Shown here: positions 26,649 to 44,543 of the stretch, piece by piece
Layout of the letters: every line of letters starts with the position of its first letter
How positions within the stretch are numbered: position 1 is the first letter of the stretch
Source: Nymphaea colorata
Lineage: Eukaryota > Streptophyta > Magnoliopsida > Nymphaeales > Nymphaeaceae
Length of the DNA: 64,000 nt
Assembly (NCBI RefSeq): GCF_008831285.2
Contig: NC_045145.1
Coordinates: 13,656,040-13,720,039, forward strand
Direction of reading: 5' to 3'
Translations under genes and position numbers: made by a program
Notes under the pieces: generated by a model
Told to the model about the DNA's origin: nothing
Seen by the model: only the letters and a program-made list of their open reading frames with translations
Databases searched by the model: none

Positions 26649-27890
26649 TTGACGACCATGGTAAGGGGTGCTTGAAGTTGAAGAAGGCCGACTTTTTTCC
26701 GGTTGCGTCTGTCGATATGATCTGGCGGTGGTCACTTTGTCTACTCCAGCTTGCAAATCAAATAAAAAAGATCCGAAAAGGGATGGCCTCGGTGCTTGAT
26801 GTGGGCGAATGAATTCCTAGGCGGAGTACTCGACCCAGAGCACGAAACGCTTCTCTAAATCAGCTATAAGAGAAATTAAACGCTATTTAGTTAATATAAT
26901 ATATTTGGCTGATACATTCCCCATATGGACCAAGAGACCATTTTGGGTTCGTTGATCTGTCGTCGTTTTTTTCAAAACTCAAAAAGTCACTACTGTGATC
27001 AAGACAAGTCTAAGAAGGGATGCGAACCGGACCGCCTACATATAAATTATGTGCCAGCTGATATATATGAAGCACCACGTATATAGATGCTGTCAAACTA
27101 ATTAATGGTCGGTAACAAGAGTGTTTCTAAATGAATCTTGTAGATTGTTATGGGACTTGTGTCGAATCTGATGCCGCACTCAAATAATATAAGATATAAA
27201 ACTCATATATCCGAATGAACCGGCCGGATACGCTTTGGAGCTCTGCAATCGTCTTCGGTTGTCTCATCCACTCATCTCATCTCAACGACAAAGAATGGCA
27301 AGTGTTGCACTTACATCTATAGCTTGGTATTAGGGAAAAAATATTGGGGTAGATGAGTTGGAACGTGGATGGTGACTGACCTTCTTGTCGTCGCTTTTAG
27401 GCCTTTGCCTTGCGGTTTGCTAAGAACAGGTAGTCAAGAAACCTATTGTTTTTTAAGTTTCAATGCAGGTTAGTTTTTTGAAACACGACGTGAGAAGAGA
27501 ACATTGTGGCACCGTCCACTCCAAGAAGAAGAAGAAGAAATAAAAACATTTTTTCTCCCCCCCCCCCAAAACGTCTTTCTTAATTTCTGTAAGCGTTGAC
27601 AGTACATAAATATCCTTGGGAAGAGCGGAAGATTGAAGACCTTTATTGCAATTATTAAATTAATTCCCTGCCTTGTGATAATATTGTATAAGAGAAGGGT
27701 GATGTGGTGATGAGGTCATTAGCATCTGTGATCAACCGGTTCTTGCGGTTCTTAGTAAACGCTGAGAGGTCTATTTTTGCAATTGGAGGTTATCTTATTA
27801 CTTTGATATGGGAACCATTTTATAATAATGGTGGTCCCTATGGACTTATCTCCTTTACTCCTTAGTAAATGACTTTTTCCGTTAAGAGGG

Positions 27891-27894
<4 letters not shown>

Positions 27895-27924
<30 letters not shown>
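27895..27924. repeat. (TA)n microsatellite
   Basis: Pure TA run of about 30 bases. Confidence 0.9.
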
Positions 27925-27928
<4 letters not shown>

Positions 27929-29178
27929 ACAGACTGGGTGCTCCATGAATGTGGTCCCAACAAAAGGTTCTACGTCTATTAATGGTGGTTTTCAACGCTC
28001 GTTGTCCAAATCTTTGCTCAACGTACAAACTAATTTAATTCTTATTGCCTTCATTGGAATGATAAAAATAGAGGTGAGAGGAATATTCCATGTATACAAC
28101 TGGTTTGCTACATAAGATTAATCTAAATGTTGAATGTGACCTTGAAATATCTACATAGGGGTCAGGACCGGTCTAGCGTTTCAGGTAAGTTTGGGCATCA
28201 ACCTTTTTTGTTCTTGTAAAACTATATATATATTGGTCTTAGTTTCGTTATATTTTTCCCCGGTTTTTATTTTTTTTTTCTCAAAGTGGTCCTTGCTTTG
28301 TTTAACATATATAGTACTGGATATTATGTGGTTTTGCAAATTAGTCTTTATCTAATTTTCATGAATATGAGAGCATATTGGTCTTCCTCTTTGAAGATTA
28401 AATGTTTAGGTAACCGTGAATGCTGCATGATCAATGTTGGTTAACTAGAAACAAGCTATTATAACCTCATTTCTAAGATGAAATGTTTGCTAGACTCATG
28501 GTTAATAACAAGTTTGAGTTGTGTTTCAGAAAACAAACCGTATGGAGTGATCTGGACGTTCAAATTGTTAGGAAGTGATACGATCTCTCGATCTATTTGT
28601 CGTTCATGTTTAGTTAGGCTTTAGAGCAGTGGTCAGAACGATGATCTGGTGCATATAACAAGAAAGTATGGATCGTGAATTTGTACCACTTGTAACATGT
28701 GATCAAAGTTCACATCTCTATTAGTTAATTTTACGACAAATTATTTAAAAAGTGCACGATTTTCAATTTAGAGCAAACTCTTTTTTTTTTCTTTTGGAAA
28801 AAGGACTTTAAGTATATGCAAGAAAATTATGGTATACTCTTGATGTTTGTAGCAGTACTGGTTGGTAATCAAATGTTGATCTCAAGGACCGGTCAGTAGA
28901 GGTTTAAAGAGATATTTGCTTACGTCAGTGAATACTTACCCAGACGTACTTACTTATACCATCCTATTTTTCATTTTATGAATTTTAAAAATAATTTGAA
29001 AAACTTTAAATTGAATAACAAATACAAATAAAAACCTGTATCGGCCTTGTACTGTATCAGTAAAGAGCCAACCAACATGTCACGTCTTGGGCGATACATA
29101 GTGCTATTGATGGCATGGATTTACATGTCCTTGAACTTGCCATGACTCTGATAGTTTGCTAGAGAAAACAATGTGGTT

Positions 29179-29181
<3 letters not shown>

Positions 29182-29211
<30 letters not shown>
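29182..29211. repeat. (TA)n microsatellite
   Basis: Pure TA run of about 30 bases. Confidence 0.9.
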
Positions 29212-29213
<2 letters not shown>

Positions 29214-29944
29214 GTTTTGTCAATTAGGAAAAGTGGAAGCTACAAGTCTTGAATTTACCAATTATCAACAGCGTGGTGGTGATCGAATGAAATTTTGGAT
29301 GACGAGGGGAAGAGGTGCAACTTTTCCATCCAGCTATTTTGTCAACGCCATTGTCCCAAGCAACTAACGTATCAATTGCTTGACCGCTTTGAAACCCAAG
29401 TCCTCTACTCTTATCGCATGCTTAGTTCTACCAAGGAAGCAGAAATTTACATTAGTAAGCTGCCATGGATGATCTGTTTCTATAAAATTAAAGGGTAGGG
29501 GACCTGGCTCGGTCATGTTAATGAAGTAACGAAGATTTTAGAACCCAAAGCACAACAAAACTATAATTAAGAAGAAAAGGTTTAAAGTACAAATATTTTG
29601 TTAAAAACCACGAAAATGATCTATATAGTAATTTGTGAGGTCCTGTCGCCTTGAAAATTGACAGTAGATTACAACTATCAGAGTTCTGAATAATAAGTTC
29701 AACATAACTCGAATGAATGCAATAATAGCAACTAAATCAGTTTACCCACCACATCATTTTTTCATCAATCGGAATCAATTTTGATAACATTGACTTAACC
29801 AAACTGATTTAATCTACGGCCCCAAATCTTGTTCCGGGGGGTTTTTATTTCCCACAACCGTCTTTATTGGCGGGCCTCACTTACCCTGGAATTAGTGGCG
29901 CATAAGGGGCCCGAACATGTGTTGGCAGGCCAAACATCACAACG

Positions 29945-29948
<4 letters not shown>

Positions 29949-29979
<31 letters not shown>
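29949..29979. repeat. (TA)n microsatellite
   Basis: TA run of about 31 bases, followed by an imperfect CA-rich stretch (ACACACACCCACACGCACAC). Confidence 0.9.
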
Positions 29980-29983
<4 letters not shown>

Positions 29984-30015
29984 CACACACCCACACGCAC
30001 ACCCTCTCCGCCCAT

Positions 30016-30328
30016 TTGACCAGAGAAGAGAAGGATTTGAAAATTTTATTGCCATAAATACATTTCAAATACAAAACTAAAGACTACTTGGGCAGTTTCT
30101 GATCATGAAGAAAGTAATAAATAAAGGGAAGATTGGTGCAATTGTGAAGAGCTGCAACGGAAGGCCGGTGTTCTAAAGTTGACATTTGTTAGCCCCAACG
30201 AGATGATAGTGAGGTCATGGTTTTTTGGGGATTTCGTACGGAGTTAGAATGGAAAAGAAGGGGAAGCAACAAAGTCTTGGGATTTTTCTTTTACATTTTC
30301 TTCTTCCTTTTTAAGCAATAAAAGTCAA
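30016..30328. promoter_or_regulatory. Candidate W-boxes upstream of the WRKY gene
   Basis: TTGACC lies at 30016-30021 on the + strand and TTGACT on the minus strand at 30328-30323; a TTGACA core lies near 30179. TTGAC[C/T] is the established WRKY binding site, and many WRKY genes regulate themselves or each other through such sites. The motif is short, so chance occurrence is possible. Confidence 0.4.
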
Positions 30329-30406
30329 AAGTTTGATGCATTCTTCTCCTTCTCCTTATTTATTCTTCCAGTTGCTGCCGGGAGAGAGAGAGAAAGAACT
30401 GAGAGA

Positions 30407-35168
<4,762 letters not shown>

Positions 35169-35929
35169 CTCATGACCAGTTTTTGCACAGTGCCAAGTCA
35201 ACATGTAGAGAGATTAGTTATTTTCTTCGATCTTTCTTCTGTAATCTTTAACTTAATTTTAGGTGTGAATTGGAGAGGAAGATTGGTGATTGCAACTTCA
35301 TTGTGAACTTGTACATAAAATTTAAGAATGAGCATGACATTAACATTCCGAGCCTTTGTGACTGGATGAGGAGGGAACATACGAAATAGATGTTTCATAT
35401 ATATATATAAAGAAATATACACACATGTCGGCAGAGAGTAGCAGTGCCTTATCATAATGCCAGTGAATATAGGGAGTGTTGATCGGGAGATCCATTTTTT
35501 ACTGATCTTAATGCATTACGACATGAATGTGATGCCAATCATTTTAAGCTGGTCATAAGCATTTTTAACATAAAAGTAGTTCCTCGGCAAGTCGATATCA
35601 TTCACCTTTCTTTTTAATATCGGTTAAATTTAAGCATGTTTTTAAAAAAGAAAAACTTTATAAATTATAATTGTTTAAAATGATTTTGATTCGTTTCTTT
35701 ATGAAAAGATGATCATCAGGAAAGGGAAAAAACAAACGTCGTTAACCAGTATATCACACTGATATATATCTTGGAGGACTGAAAGAAGCACCAATTCATA
35801 TTTTCCACGAAACAAATGACCTACAATGATTGTAAAAGAATACTGGAAGGGCCTTTTCCTGATTTATCTCTGACCTAATGGCGTGCCAATTTTCTATGGT
35901 TTATGTAATTCATTTCCGATGCAATCTGA

Positions 35930-35991
<62 letters not shown>

Positions 35992-37296
35992 TTCAAAAAT
36001 GCTTGTATGGCATTTTAATTAAGCAATTCTCTTCTTTTCTTTGTCGTCGTACTTGTGTCATTTAATTAGAAAATGTTTTAAAAATTGACCTGAACGTTTA
36101 ATGTGGAATGCTTAAATAAAAAATAGGTATGAATTTTGTTTACAGCTATAAGGTTCTAATGGGTATGCCAACCATTCAAAGTGAGAGGTATTGGTGGTAG
36201 CACATTGGCTTGAGCGGAAGCCCTCCGGTGTTGGGTGAGAGCTCAGACGTGCAGCTTCAACGGCAGAGGAGCTTCATTGATGGCTTAGCAATTATTTGAC
36301 AATATCTACAGCTAGATTAAGTTTGATTGACATGTAAAACAGGTTGCATGTAGCAATGTGAGTGAGGAATGTTCCTTGTGCAAAAGCACGGTTTGAACTA
36401 ATTCTTCTCATTCTGATTCATTAACGTGGATTACTCAGATATGTAGAAAACTTCCTGAGATTCACGAGTATGGACTTGGCAGTCAGCAGCGCTAGTGGAA
36501 AAAATTGGAAACCTCCTAGGAGGACATCATTTTGTGAGATGAACATGCTTGCTGGAAATGAAGAGATGACCTCCCAGGAGTAGCAACTTCATCCAGATTC
36601 GTTGAGCGTGACCAATGTTGTAAATGCAGGCTTCGTTGTCAGTGAGATCAGCTATTAGCTACACAAGCAAGCAAAATTCGACCATCTAGCATTCCCCAAA
36701 CAAACGTTGCAGCAGCAGAAGAAAACTAGGAACATTGTTATTCTGCTAGATACTTCTTCACCAGTAAGGGCCTTCCAAAAGGTAAAAGCATCAAGAAAAA
36801 TGAGTGTGACTAGTGCTTCATTCAAGTTGTGCTTACTTGGTTGCAGCAACTGAGTAAAACAACAGGCACCAAAGGACGAAGAGTTAGCAACAAATTTACA
36901 CAGCTGGTATAACAAGTAAAAGCTATCAATCTATATTATATTTTGCTCACTATTGGACTAAAGTACAATAATGCCTACAGCCTCGAAAGAAGGCAAGTGA
37001 CACTTGAAATTTATTAGCCAACTCTGAAGAGAAAAGAATTGTGAATATGAACAAGCTTCTGGCTACCAGCTCGGCGGTGCAAACAAATGCACTTGATGCC
37101 AACTAACGGAACTGACCTCTGGCATTCTTTATCCTGACATTCCATAGCTTAACCATGATAAACCATGAAAATGCAGTGTCGACTTAGAGAGAACATGTAT
37201 CACATCTTGACAGCCCTTTAATCAATTGAACTCAGCACGTACTGAATGGACCACGGCTCAAATGACACTTCATTCTACTAAATATCAGTTTTAATC
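35169..37296. other. Spacer between convergent WRKY and galactosyltransferase genes
   Basis: Contains the 3' UTRs of two genes that run toward each other. The longest TA tract of the window lies here. I see no coding frame with recognisable features; the frame at 36655-36915 on the minus strand is short and has no motif. Confidence 0.5.
35932..35989. repeat. Long (TA)n microsatellite
   Basis: Uninterrupted TA run of about 58 bases, the longest in the window and a likely polymorphic marker. It lies between convergent genes. Confidence 0.95.
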
Positions 37297-40200
37297 TCAG
37301 AAAAGGGCACCCCAGACAGCCCCATCTCCTTCACCACATCGTGTGTGTACATCTTTGATCTTCTCAACTGATTTGCAAATGCCACTGCAACTCCAATCAA
37401 ATGAGGCAATGCACACATTTCCAGCTTGTGCCTTCCACTCACAATCTTGATATAAAAGAAAGAAGATATAAATACAGATGATCACATTTTGAACCTTGGA
37501 AAGGCAAGACAGAGATTTTAGAAAAGCTCCATGAACCTCATAAAAATTCTTATGGTTTTTACCTGGTGGAGTTCCACAGCACATGTTTCTCTCATCTATT
37601 TGCTCAATATCTAGCCCAATAAGCCAAGCACCCAGAGAGACATCTTCATTGGCATACTTGTGCAATATGGCCCTAGAGAGTCACAAACCAAAGAACGAGT
37701 TAGCAAAGACGAGCTCCCATAAATAAAAAGAGGCAGGCTCAACCTTTCACTCACTGGTTGATTGAAATATATGTAGCCAGATCTTTAGAGATTGCATAAA
37801 TCTGACCAGTTGCATGCCTGAAGTACTTATTTCCTTCCTCTCCAAATTTCCAGTATTCTGGTTCATGGTATTTTACATTTCTATAACATACAAAGAAAAG
37901 AAAATATGTCAATAGTGTAGGAACCCAGGCCATAAAAGGAACTATTATTATCTGAAGTGAATTACTTCTGTGAAAGGACCGGTCCAGATTTCATGCAGCC
38001 TATGTAGACTCTAGGCTTCGAACGATGCCGAGCAAGAGTTGCAGCAAGCATGCCTGTTCACACAATCTTGTTCATTCAGATCATGAAGAGACATAAAGTT
38101 CAGTGTGATCATGTACACCCAGAATCCATACCCAAATTGACATGAACATCATCATCCACTTTGACAAAGAATTCAGCATCCCATGTAGCCACGGCGGTGG
38201 AGAAAAATATCTTTGTTTTAGCTGACAGCTCATGATATCCTTCAACATGCTCCTGCAAGTCACAGATCATAATTGAATCAAATACATGCATCATTTACAC
38301 CATCCTAATAGAACCAAGCAACTGATTACGTACCAGTCTAAGGAAATCATGATGTTCAGCATCTTCCGAATCTATGGCTCTATCCAAGATACTGTTGGCT
38401 GTAGCACTGCAAAAGAAATGAATACTTTCAGTTCAGATCCATCCATGCATCAATGTGTTGGCATTTTATGACATAAAACGGACAAGAAGAAAGAAAACAG
38501 AAATAAAGAATTGATGACTTGGTTAAAATAAGAGAAATATAATCAAAATAACAGAGATAGTGGAATGTCAAATACACACCATGCAGACAAATTGAAGGAA
38601 AATTAGCTCTCTTTATGATAATCCAATATTTTCATGGTCAAAATTTCGTTTGCAACAAATAAAAAACCTACTCAAACATCATAGGAATGGGAACTTAATG
38701 TTGATGATGCCAATTGCCAAGTTTGTGATTATCCATCACAGTGTATATCTAAGATTAATCATAGTGAAATGTGCTTCTTATAGGTGTCAATTTATAAGAA
38801 ACAAGAAAAGAACACGATTTCCAACATAGACTTTTGGTTTCCATTTCAGAAAGAAGTAGAAAGAATTTTCCAGAAGGAACTGAACAACATCATTCACTTA
38901 AAACAATTAAAAGAAACAGAGTAAACCGGTTGTTGTCTTGGGGTCACTTTCCTTCTTTACCGCTTTTTCTCTTGAACATCAAAGACACTTTTCTCATGTA
39001 TGAAACAAAGTAGATGGCATGGAATACTATAGACAATACCGTTTCTAGTTTTTAAGAATATAAATCTTCGTGAACATAGCAATGGCTTTAAGATGTGGAG
39101 GGGGGAGGGAGGGAAGGCTGCAATGTTTCCGTCTTCTTCCATGGTCGGGTCCTGGGATTTTCTATGTTTATTTCTTGCCCACATCTATTTCAGACATTTA
39201 ACTTCCAAAACCAATTTTCACATGTAGATCCTAAAACATTTTGAATGTTTTCTTGCCTCTCTTTCTATATCGATTATTGTCATCCTTCTTCCACGGTCCA
39301 GAGGGAATAGAATTGCCTGGACTGTACAATGACTTCCCAAAAGAATAAGGAAATAATGTCAGGTTCAGAAACTGAAATACGAGATAAAGTTTATAACACA
39401 TAAATCAGGTAAGATAAGGAGCCAGCAATCATTTATGTTCAGAAACACCACATGTTAATATGCATTATAAGTAGCAACTCACACAGTGTACTTTTTTCTC
39501 AAAGTATGGAACCAAAAGTCTGCAGGAGAATATGGAACACTAAACTAGAATATACAGTACCTATGACCAATCATAAATCGAATTACAATGCCCTTCTCTT
39601 GCTCCAGCTGCATCAGCTTGTCCCCTGAATAAATAAGAGCAAGATCTATAACAAACGTTCTGCATACTGAAATAAACTTAAGATTTTTTAAGTATAAATT
39701 TCACATGCATAAGGTGTTACTGTCCAATGTTCATAAGATGAGAGAATTTTTAAGTTCTGTATATTATTTAAAAACAGTATGAATTTCTGTGATAAAATAC
39801 ATAAAAAATCAAGATAGCAATTAATGCACAGGTGGACATTCTGCTAGTGCTAACAGGAGACTGCCATTTTACATCATAACTTTACAAAATTTACCCAACA
39901 TCTTCCTTTATTTTTGCTGCAAAATATTTGCAATAGGGAAGTGGAAAACTAACTATATATTTTTTCTCCAATTGCAGAAAGTTGTACTTTAATACATGAA
40001 GCGAATGAGCACATATTTTTTTGGAGAAAATTCATCAATACATGGCCGAAAGCAAGATTTTCAACATGAAGAAGCACTTCATAACTGGTTCTTCAACATA
40101 AATTCAAGAAGAAGATGGTCAAAAAGAAGGATGATGAAACCCATAAACAATAACTTCCCATGTAAACACTACGGCTAGGCTATGCTGGGAAACTGACAAA

Positions 40201-42013
40201 TAACATCTATAGGTGACTCACAAAAATTTGCCTCCACTTACAACTAAAAGCAGATTATGGTCTCAGGATGACTCCATGAACTTATATATCAGTGCCTTTC
40301 ATATTGCAGTAAAAGATGACGATGATTGACTGCTCTGTTCAAATATATAGGCTTAATAATATTAATATGTGTTAATACTACAGAAGACTAAGGGCAAAAA
40401 AAGAGAAATAACTTGGGCAATGCTCTTAAGGAAATCAAAGCTCATCTCAAAGCCATTAGAATGACCAGTCGCTACAGAGAACTCCAGTAGTTTGAATATG
40501 GATTAAAAACTATAAGGAATTCAGGAAAAGCAAGAAGCCATGAAGAACCTTGAGGCATCCAGGTTTCTCTAACAGAGTCCCTTCGCTTTCTGCTGCTAAA
40601 AGCTGTGTTGATACCAATGACAACAAAAGCTTTCTTTTTTGAAGGAGCACCGTTATGAGAAGTTTTTGTTGACGAAGGCAAAGCATCAGAGCCAGATTCC
40701 TGTGAACCACGAGTAGCAGCCAGCTCCATTTGTAATGTAGATATTGTTTTGTCTAAGGACCTGAAATCACCAAGTAGGCCTCAACTACCACACACAAAAG
40801 GACTAAAAGAGCCAGTTTGATAAACGATGACATTGCAGATGTTCATGAGATCAAATGTCAAGTATCACACTTACTTTACAGCTTCATGTGTCTTGTGGAT
40901 CTCGCCCATTACATCTTTATCTTGACCAAGCTTCTGATAACAAGAAAAAAACGAAACAGGATCTCAATTGGCATTGCACAAGTAGCCCAGAAACACGTCC
41001 TAAAGCAAAAGCTATCAAAAGTGCTAATTCTTAATGCATTCATCTACCGTGTTTATTTCTTGTTCTTGTCGTCTCCTTGAGATAACAGTCCCGCCAGATT
41101 CAGTAGGAATCCATACCCTACAAATAACTGAAAATTCAGACAAAACTGCAGAATTTCATGCATAGACAGAATTATAAATTGTGCCAAGATAGTAATAAAG
41201 GGGAGCCCACTTCCTTAAATCCCTTTAGCTGCTCCTTAGTTTCCATAGAAACTAACACTAATGAAATGAAAAAGGAAATAAACCAAAACTAGACAGCTTG
41301 TTTTCTTCTTCTTGATAAACAGCCGTTCAATTCCCCGTCAGCTTGCAGCCTATCAGACTAAAATACTAGGTCGATCCGAATGTGTTATGAAGTTCCAGTT
41401 TTCTGTCCGGACCCACCAAGACAGAAATCACCACTCCCTTCATTTTTGTTAAAGCCAAACTATAATCTATTTGCTCATAAAAGTATATGCATCCAACATC
41501 AATCTTCGGGGGACGGAGCAAAAAGTAAAATCATAATAAGACAACAAAAAAAGCGTCAAATGTAGCTCGAAATTCGATTCGCCACAAACGTGATAAAAAA
41601 TACACGGACAATATCAACATGGGGAGAAGCCAAACCTACCCTCCAAGAAAAGAGAAACACAGAAAGAGATCTAACATTCCCTAATTCCGGATAGTGGATC
41701 AATGAAACCCAAAAATCGTTGGCATCAACATTACAAAACCCCATCTGGCGATAGCTACAGAACAACACCATACCGGGGGGCAAAGAATTTAAAAATGAAA
41801 AACTAAACCGAGATACACCCATCTGGGTGCCCTTATTTCTCTGTCAAGAAGTCGACCATAGAGAAAACAAACAAAATGAGCGGACGAGAAAGGGAGAGGG
41901 GAGGTATACCTGTTAGTGAAAAGCATGCCGAGGGCGAAGCAACCGACGCAGAGGAGGAATATCGCCATCTTGCTCATCAACGTCCTCCCACGCCCAACTC
42001 GGCCGCCCTTCAT
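37297..42013 (-). CDS. Beta-1,3-galactosyltransferase (GT31, DUF4094 + Galactosyl_T), B3GALT7-like
   Basis: Eleven exons on the minus strand remain in frame: 42013-41910, 41117-41048, 40933-40875, 40760-40549, 39624-39561, 38406-38334, 38252-38132, 38053-37966, 37880-37755, 37672-37563, 37445-37297; 391 aa, the usual family length. Residues about 14-32 ([17 protein letters not shown], then TNR) form a signal anchor, so this should be a type II Golgi membrane enzyme. A DUF4094 stem region follows, then the GT31 domain: '[20 protein letters not shown]' and 'ETWMPQG', 'FMIGHS', '[12 protein letters not shown]' with the metal-binding DDD at 227-229, '[20 protein letters not shown]', '[12 protein letters not shown]', and C-terminal '[12 protein letters not shown]'. 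The family transfers galactose in beta-1,3 linkage to glycans such as arabinogalactan proteins; the exact acceptor is unknown. An in-frame ATG at 42145 is rejected because it lies in a GC-rich leader and would put 44 basic residues before the conserved start. Confidence 0.95.
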
Positions 42014-44330
42014 CTCTCCCTTCGTCTCTCTCTCGCTCCCCGAATCGATCTGAAGACCAGAATTCTCCCTCCTTCCCTTCGCCTTACTCGCTACCCTTTT
42101 TCTCCCTCCGAGCAAGTCGAGGACAAGACGCGGAGAGAAGACCACCTTCCTTCCTTCCTCCCTCCCTCCCTCCCTCTTAATAGTCGTCTCTCTGTCGTCC
42201 TCCCTCTCCTCCTCTTCTTCGCGCCGTAGGACGCTGGTCGCGGAGGAGGGGAGGAATGGTCACCGCAGCCCCCGTCTTCCTTCTTGACTCCAGAAGAGGG
42301 TGGTGGGTCCCCTGCCTTCACAAGGAAGGCCAAGCCAGCCGCCTAGTCGGAGAAAAACGTGTAGTGGGGCCCCCACTCTCCCCCAAACCGTTTGGCTGTG
42401 TCAACGCGGCACGTCTTTTTCCATGTTGCGCGTGGCCATTATTATTACTCACTCAGAAGCATAATATCTATTTTCCGATCATTAACTTAAATTTATCGAT
42501 CCCTCTTGTTGAGTAAAACGCCTCGTCTTCTTGACAACTTTATGTTGGGTGTATTGCGAATTTAAAGGTGATAAGACCTTGAAGCTAGAACAATAAAAAT
42601 TAAGATGTTAAATTGCCCATGAATAATATAGTTAAGGTCGATTAGGAGTTAGGATTATCAGTCACTTATATGTGCATTTATACTTCATCTAAATCACTGC
42701 ATAATTGGGTTGCTTAGTAGTTTTCCCATAATAGTTAATATAAATAAATGAATAATGAATTTTTTCATTTTCATACAGTTGAGGTCGACTAGGTGTTAGA
42801 ACTATCAATCACTTGCATGCATGCATGTGGCGTAAAAGTGGGCATGCCCCTACCTTGACAAGAACGCACACACTACTTTTATTGAATAAATCTTCTATAA
42901 TGCAATTACTTAATAAATGAGTGCAATAGATATCTATTTTAAATGATTATGTACCTAAGAAAAAAAAGATGTAGTTTTGACTTAGGTGCGGGACGTGCTG
43001 CCCCGATTGATCTATTATATTATCACCAAGCTTCAAACGCATCGTATTCTTCATATTTGGAAAATCTTCATCTACCGTATCGCTCTCTCAGCCCTTCCAT
43101 AATACCGATGGGTTGAATCTTTTTTTGGTTTTACTAGCTGTAAAATTCGAGTCAAAAGCATGTAGCTGCTTTTCTTGAAGGCCGCCAAAAGAAGGAGGTG
43201 ATCTCACGAATCAAGACAAAGAGGAGGGCAATTTTCTCTACCGCGTCCCACGCTGACTCGAGCTCACTCACCTTCGCTTCCAACATTGGCGGTCGAATAA
43301 GACGTTCTGTGAGCATCTTCGCCGGACCGTCGTCTCCGGATCATTGTTCGAGTTCAGGCATCTAACGTAATCCAAATCCATTACCGCATGTTAAAATTGG
43401 ATTCACTTAGTAGAAGGATTCTGGATTCCCCATCGAATTTCGTATCCGTTCCGAACATTCTGAACCGGATCAAATGTTGCATTGAAGGTTAATCATATCC
43501 GAATTCGATTTCAGCTGGTGCAGACCGAACTGAATGAAATTGCGTAAACGGGACGTTGTCATCATGTACGTTCCCCTTAGTTATGAGCACGTACCTGTTT
43601 GAGTCCACATTTTAAGGCAGCTATTTGCGCCGCTGACTCGAGCACAGTGCAGGCGAATATTCATTCGAGGTCCAGACAAAACGAGCCATCTGCATGATGC
43701 AGGCCCCTTAATGAAACAGCAAAACGTTTCAATTTTGGTATTAATTCTTCCGAATCGACCTCTAACTAACGGAATTTTGCTTTCACTTTGACGTTTACAA
43801 GCTAGGCTCTAAAGGCAGGCGCAAATGCTGCACAGTTTTAGGCCATTAATGAAGTCTTTCAACTTTAATGGCAGTTTCTTCATGGGAAATCTCTTCTTGG
43901 AGTGTGGAGCATGATCTCAATTTAATAGGTTTTCCGCCAAAATTTATAGGTTAGGGTACTATTTTAATTTTTTTATTATTGCAATCTTGTGATAAACTCC
44001 TTATTTAAACACAGGTCTATATCTCTTGGTCCTATTCGAAATAGTAAAGTTTCAGTGTAACCGATGACTCTTTGTCCTTCCAAACCACTTAAAATCCTTT
44101 GTGTTCTTGTGTGTTTGCCCCTTTTCATTTTCTTCAACTCGAGAGAGTTAGAAGGTCTTGTCCATAACATCTCCTTCTCAAGATAACCTGGAAAAGAAAA
44201 ATCCGGCTGATAGTATAAAAATTCTAGTATCGTCTACAAAAATTTGGAAGGGAATTCATTATTATTGTTGGATGAGTAGGTTTGAACGAGAAGAGCTAAG
44301 AAGGGAAAAGATGTCGAGGGGTATTGAAGG

Positions 44331-44543
44331 AGGGACGGAGCCAAAAAATGTGGGAATGTGTGGGCAATTGCCCACACAGTTCCACAAAATTTAGTTGTTT
44401 TCACATTGGTGGTTTCCAACAATTTGGCTATTCATATATTGTCAGCACCTTAACTATTTATTTGACTCGAGCCCCTTAATCATTTTGTTATGCCTAAAAC
44501 GTTCCTTTGTTAGTACCAAGAACTTCTGGCTCTGCCCTTGTTG
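44331..44543. mobile_element. Probable non-autonomous DNA transposon (MITE), about 210 bp
   Basis: The segment starts with GGGACGGAGCCA and ends with TGGCTCTGCCCTT, imperfect inverted termini of the 'GGGGCGGAGCCA' kind seen in many plant MITEs. Flanks share TTGAAG (before the left end and after the right end), a possible target-site duplication. Near the left end sits a perfect 22-bp palindrome (44357-44378, TGTGTGGGCAATTGCCCACA core). It has no coding capacity. Superfamily (hAT-like?) is uncertain. Confidence 0.45.

Larger units (their letters stand above)
24200..30406. other. Spacer between CPR5 and the WRKY gene
   Basis: No supported gene. The GA/CT-rich stretch at 24.2-24.45 kb produces long low-complexity frames on both strands that I reject. 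The region also contains a LINE-like remnant (25.85-26.35 kb), an imperfect direct repeat of the string CTCATCTCCTCGTGTGTCATGC at about 26512 and 26594, four TA tracts and, close to the WRKY start, candidate W-boxes. Confidence 0.5.

Noticed and set aside
36170..36260. tRNA-like string (GGTAGCACATTGG...GAGAGCTC)
   Set aside because: It does not fold into a cloverleaf and has no T-loop GTTC-A consensus at the right distance.
42014..42145. Upstream in-frame ATG of the galactosyltransferase
   Set aside because: It would add 44 residues of leader-like sequence before the conserved N-terminus; the ATG at 42013 gives the normal family length.
43976..44170. Possible LTR-like sequence (stretch ending near CTTGTCCATAACATC)
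   Set aside because: No matching second LTR, primer-binding site or polypurine tract could be found.
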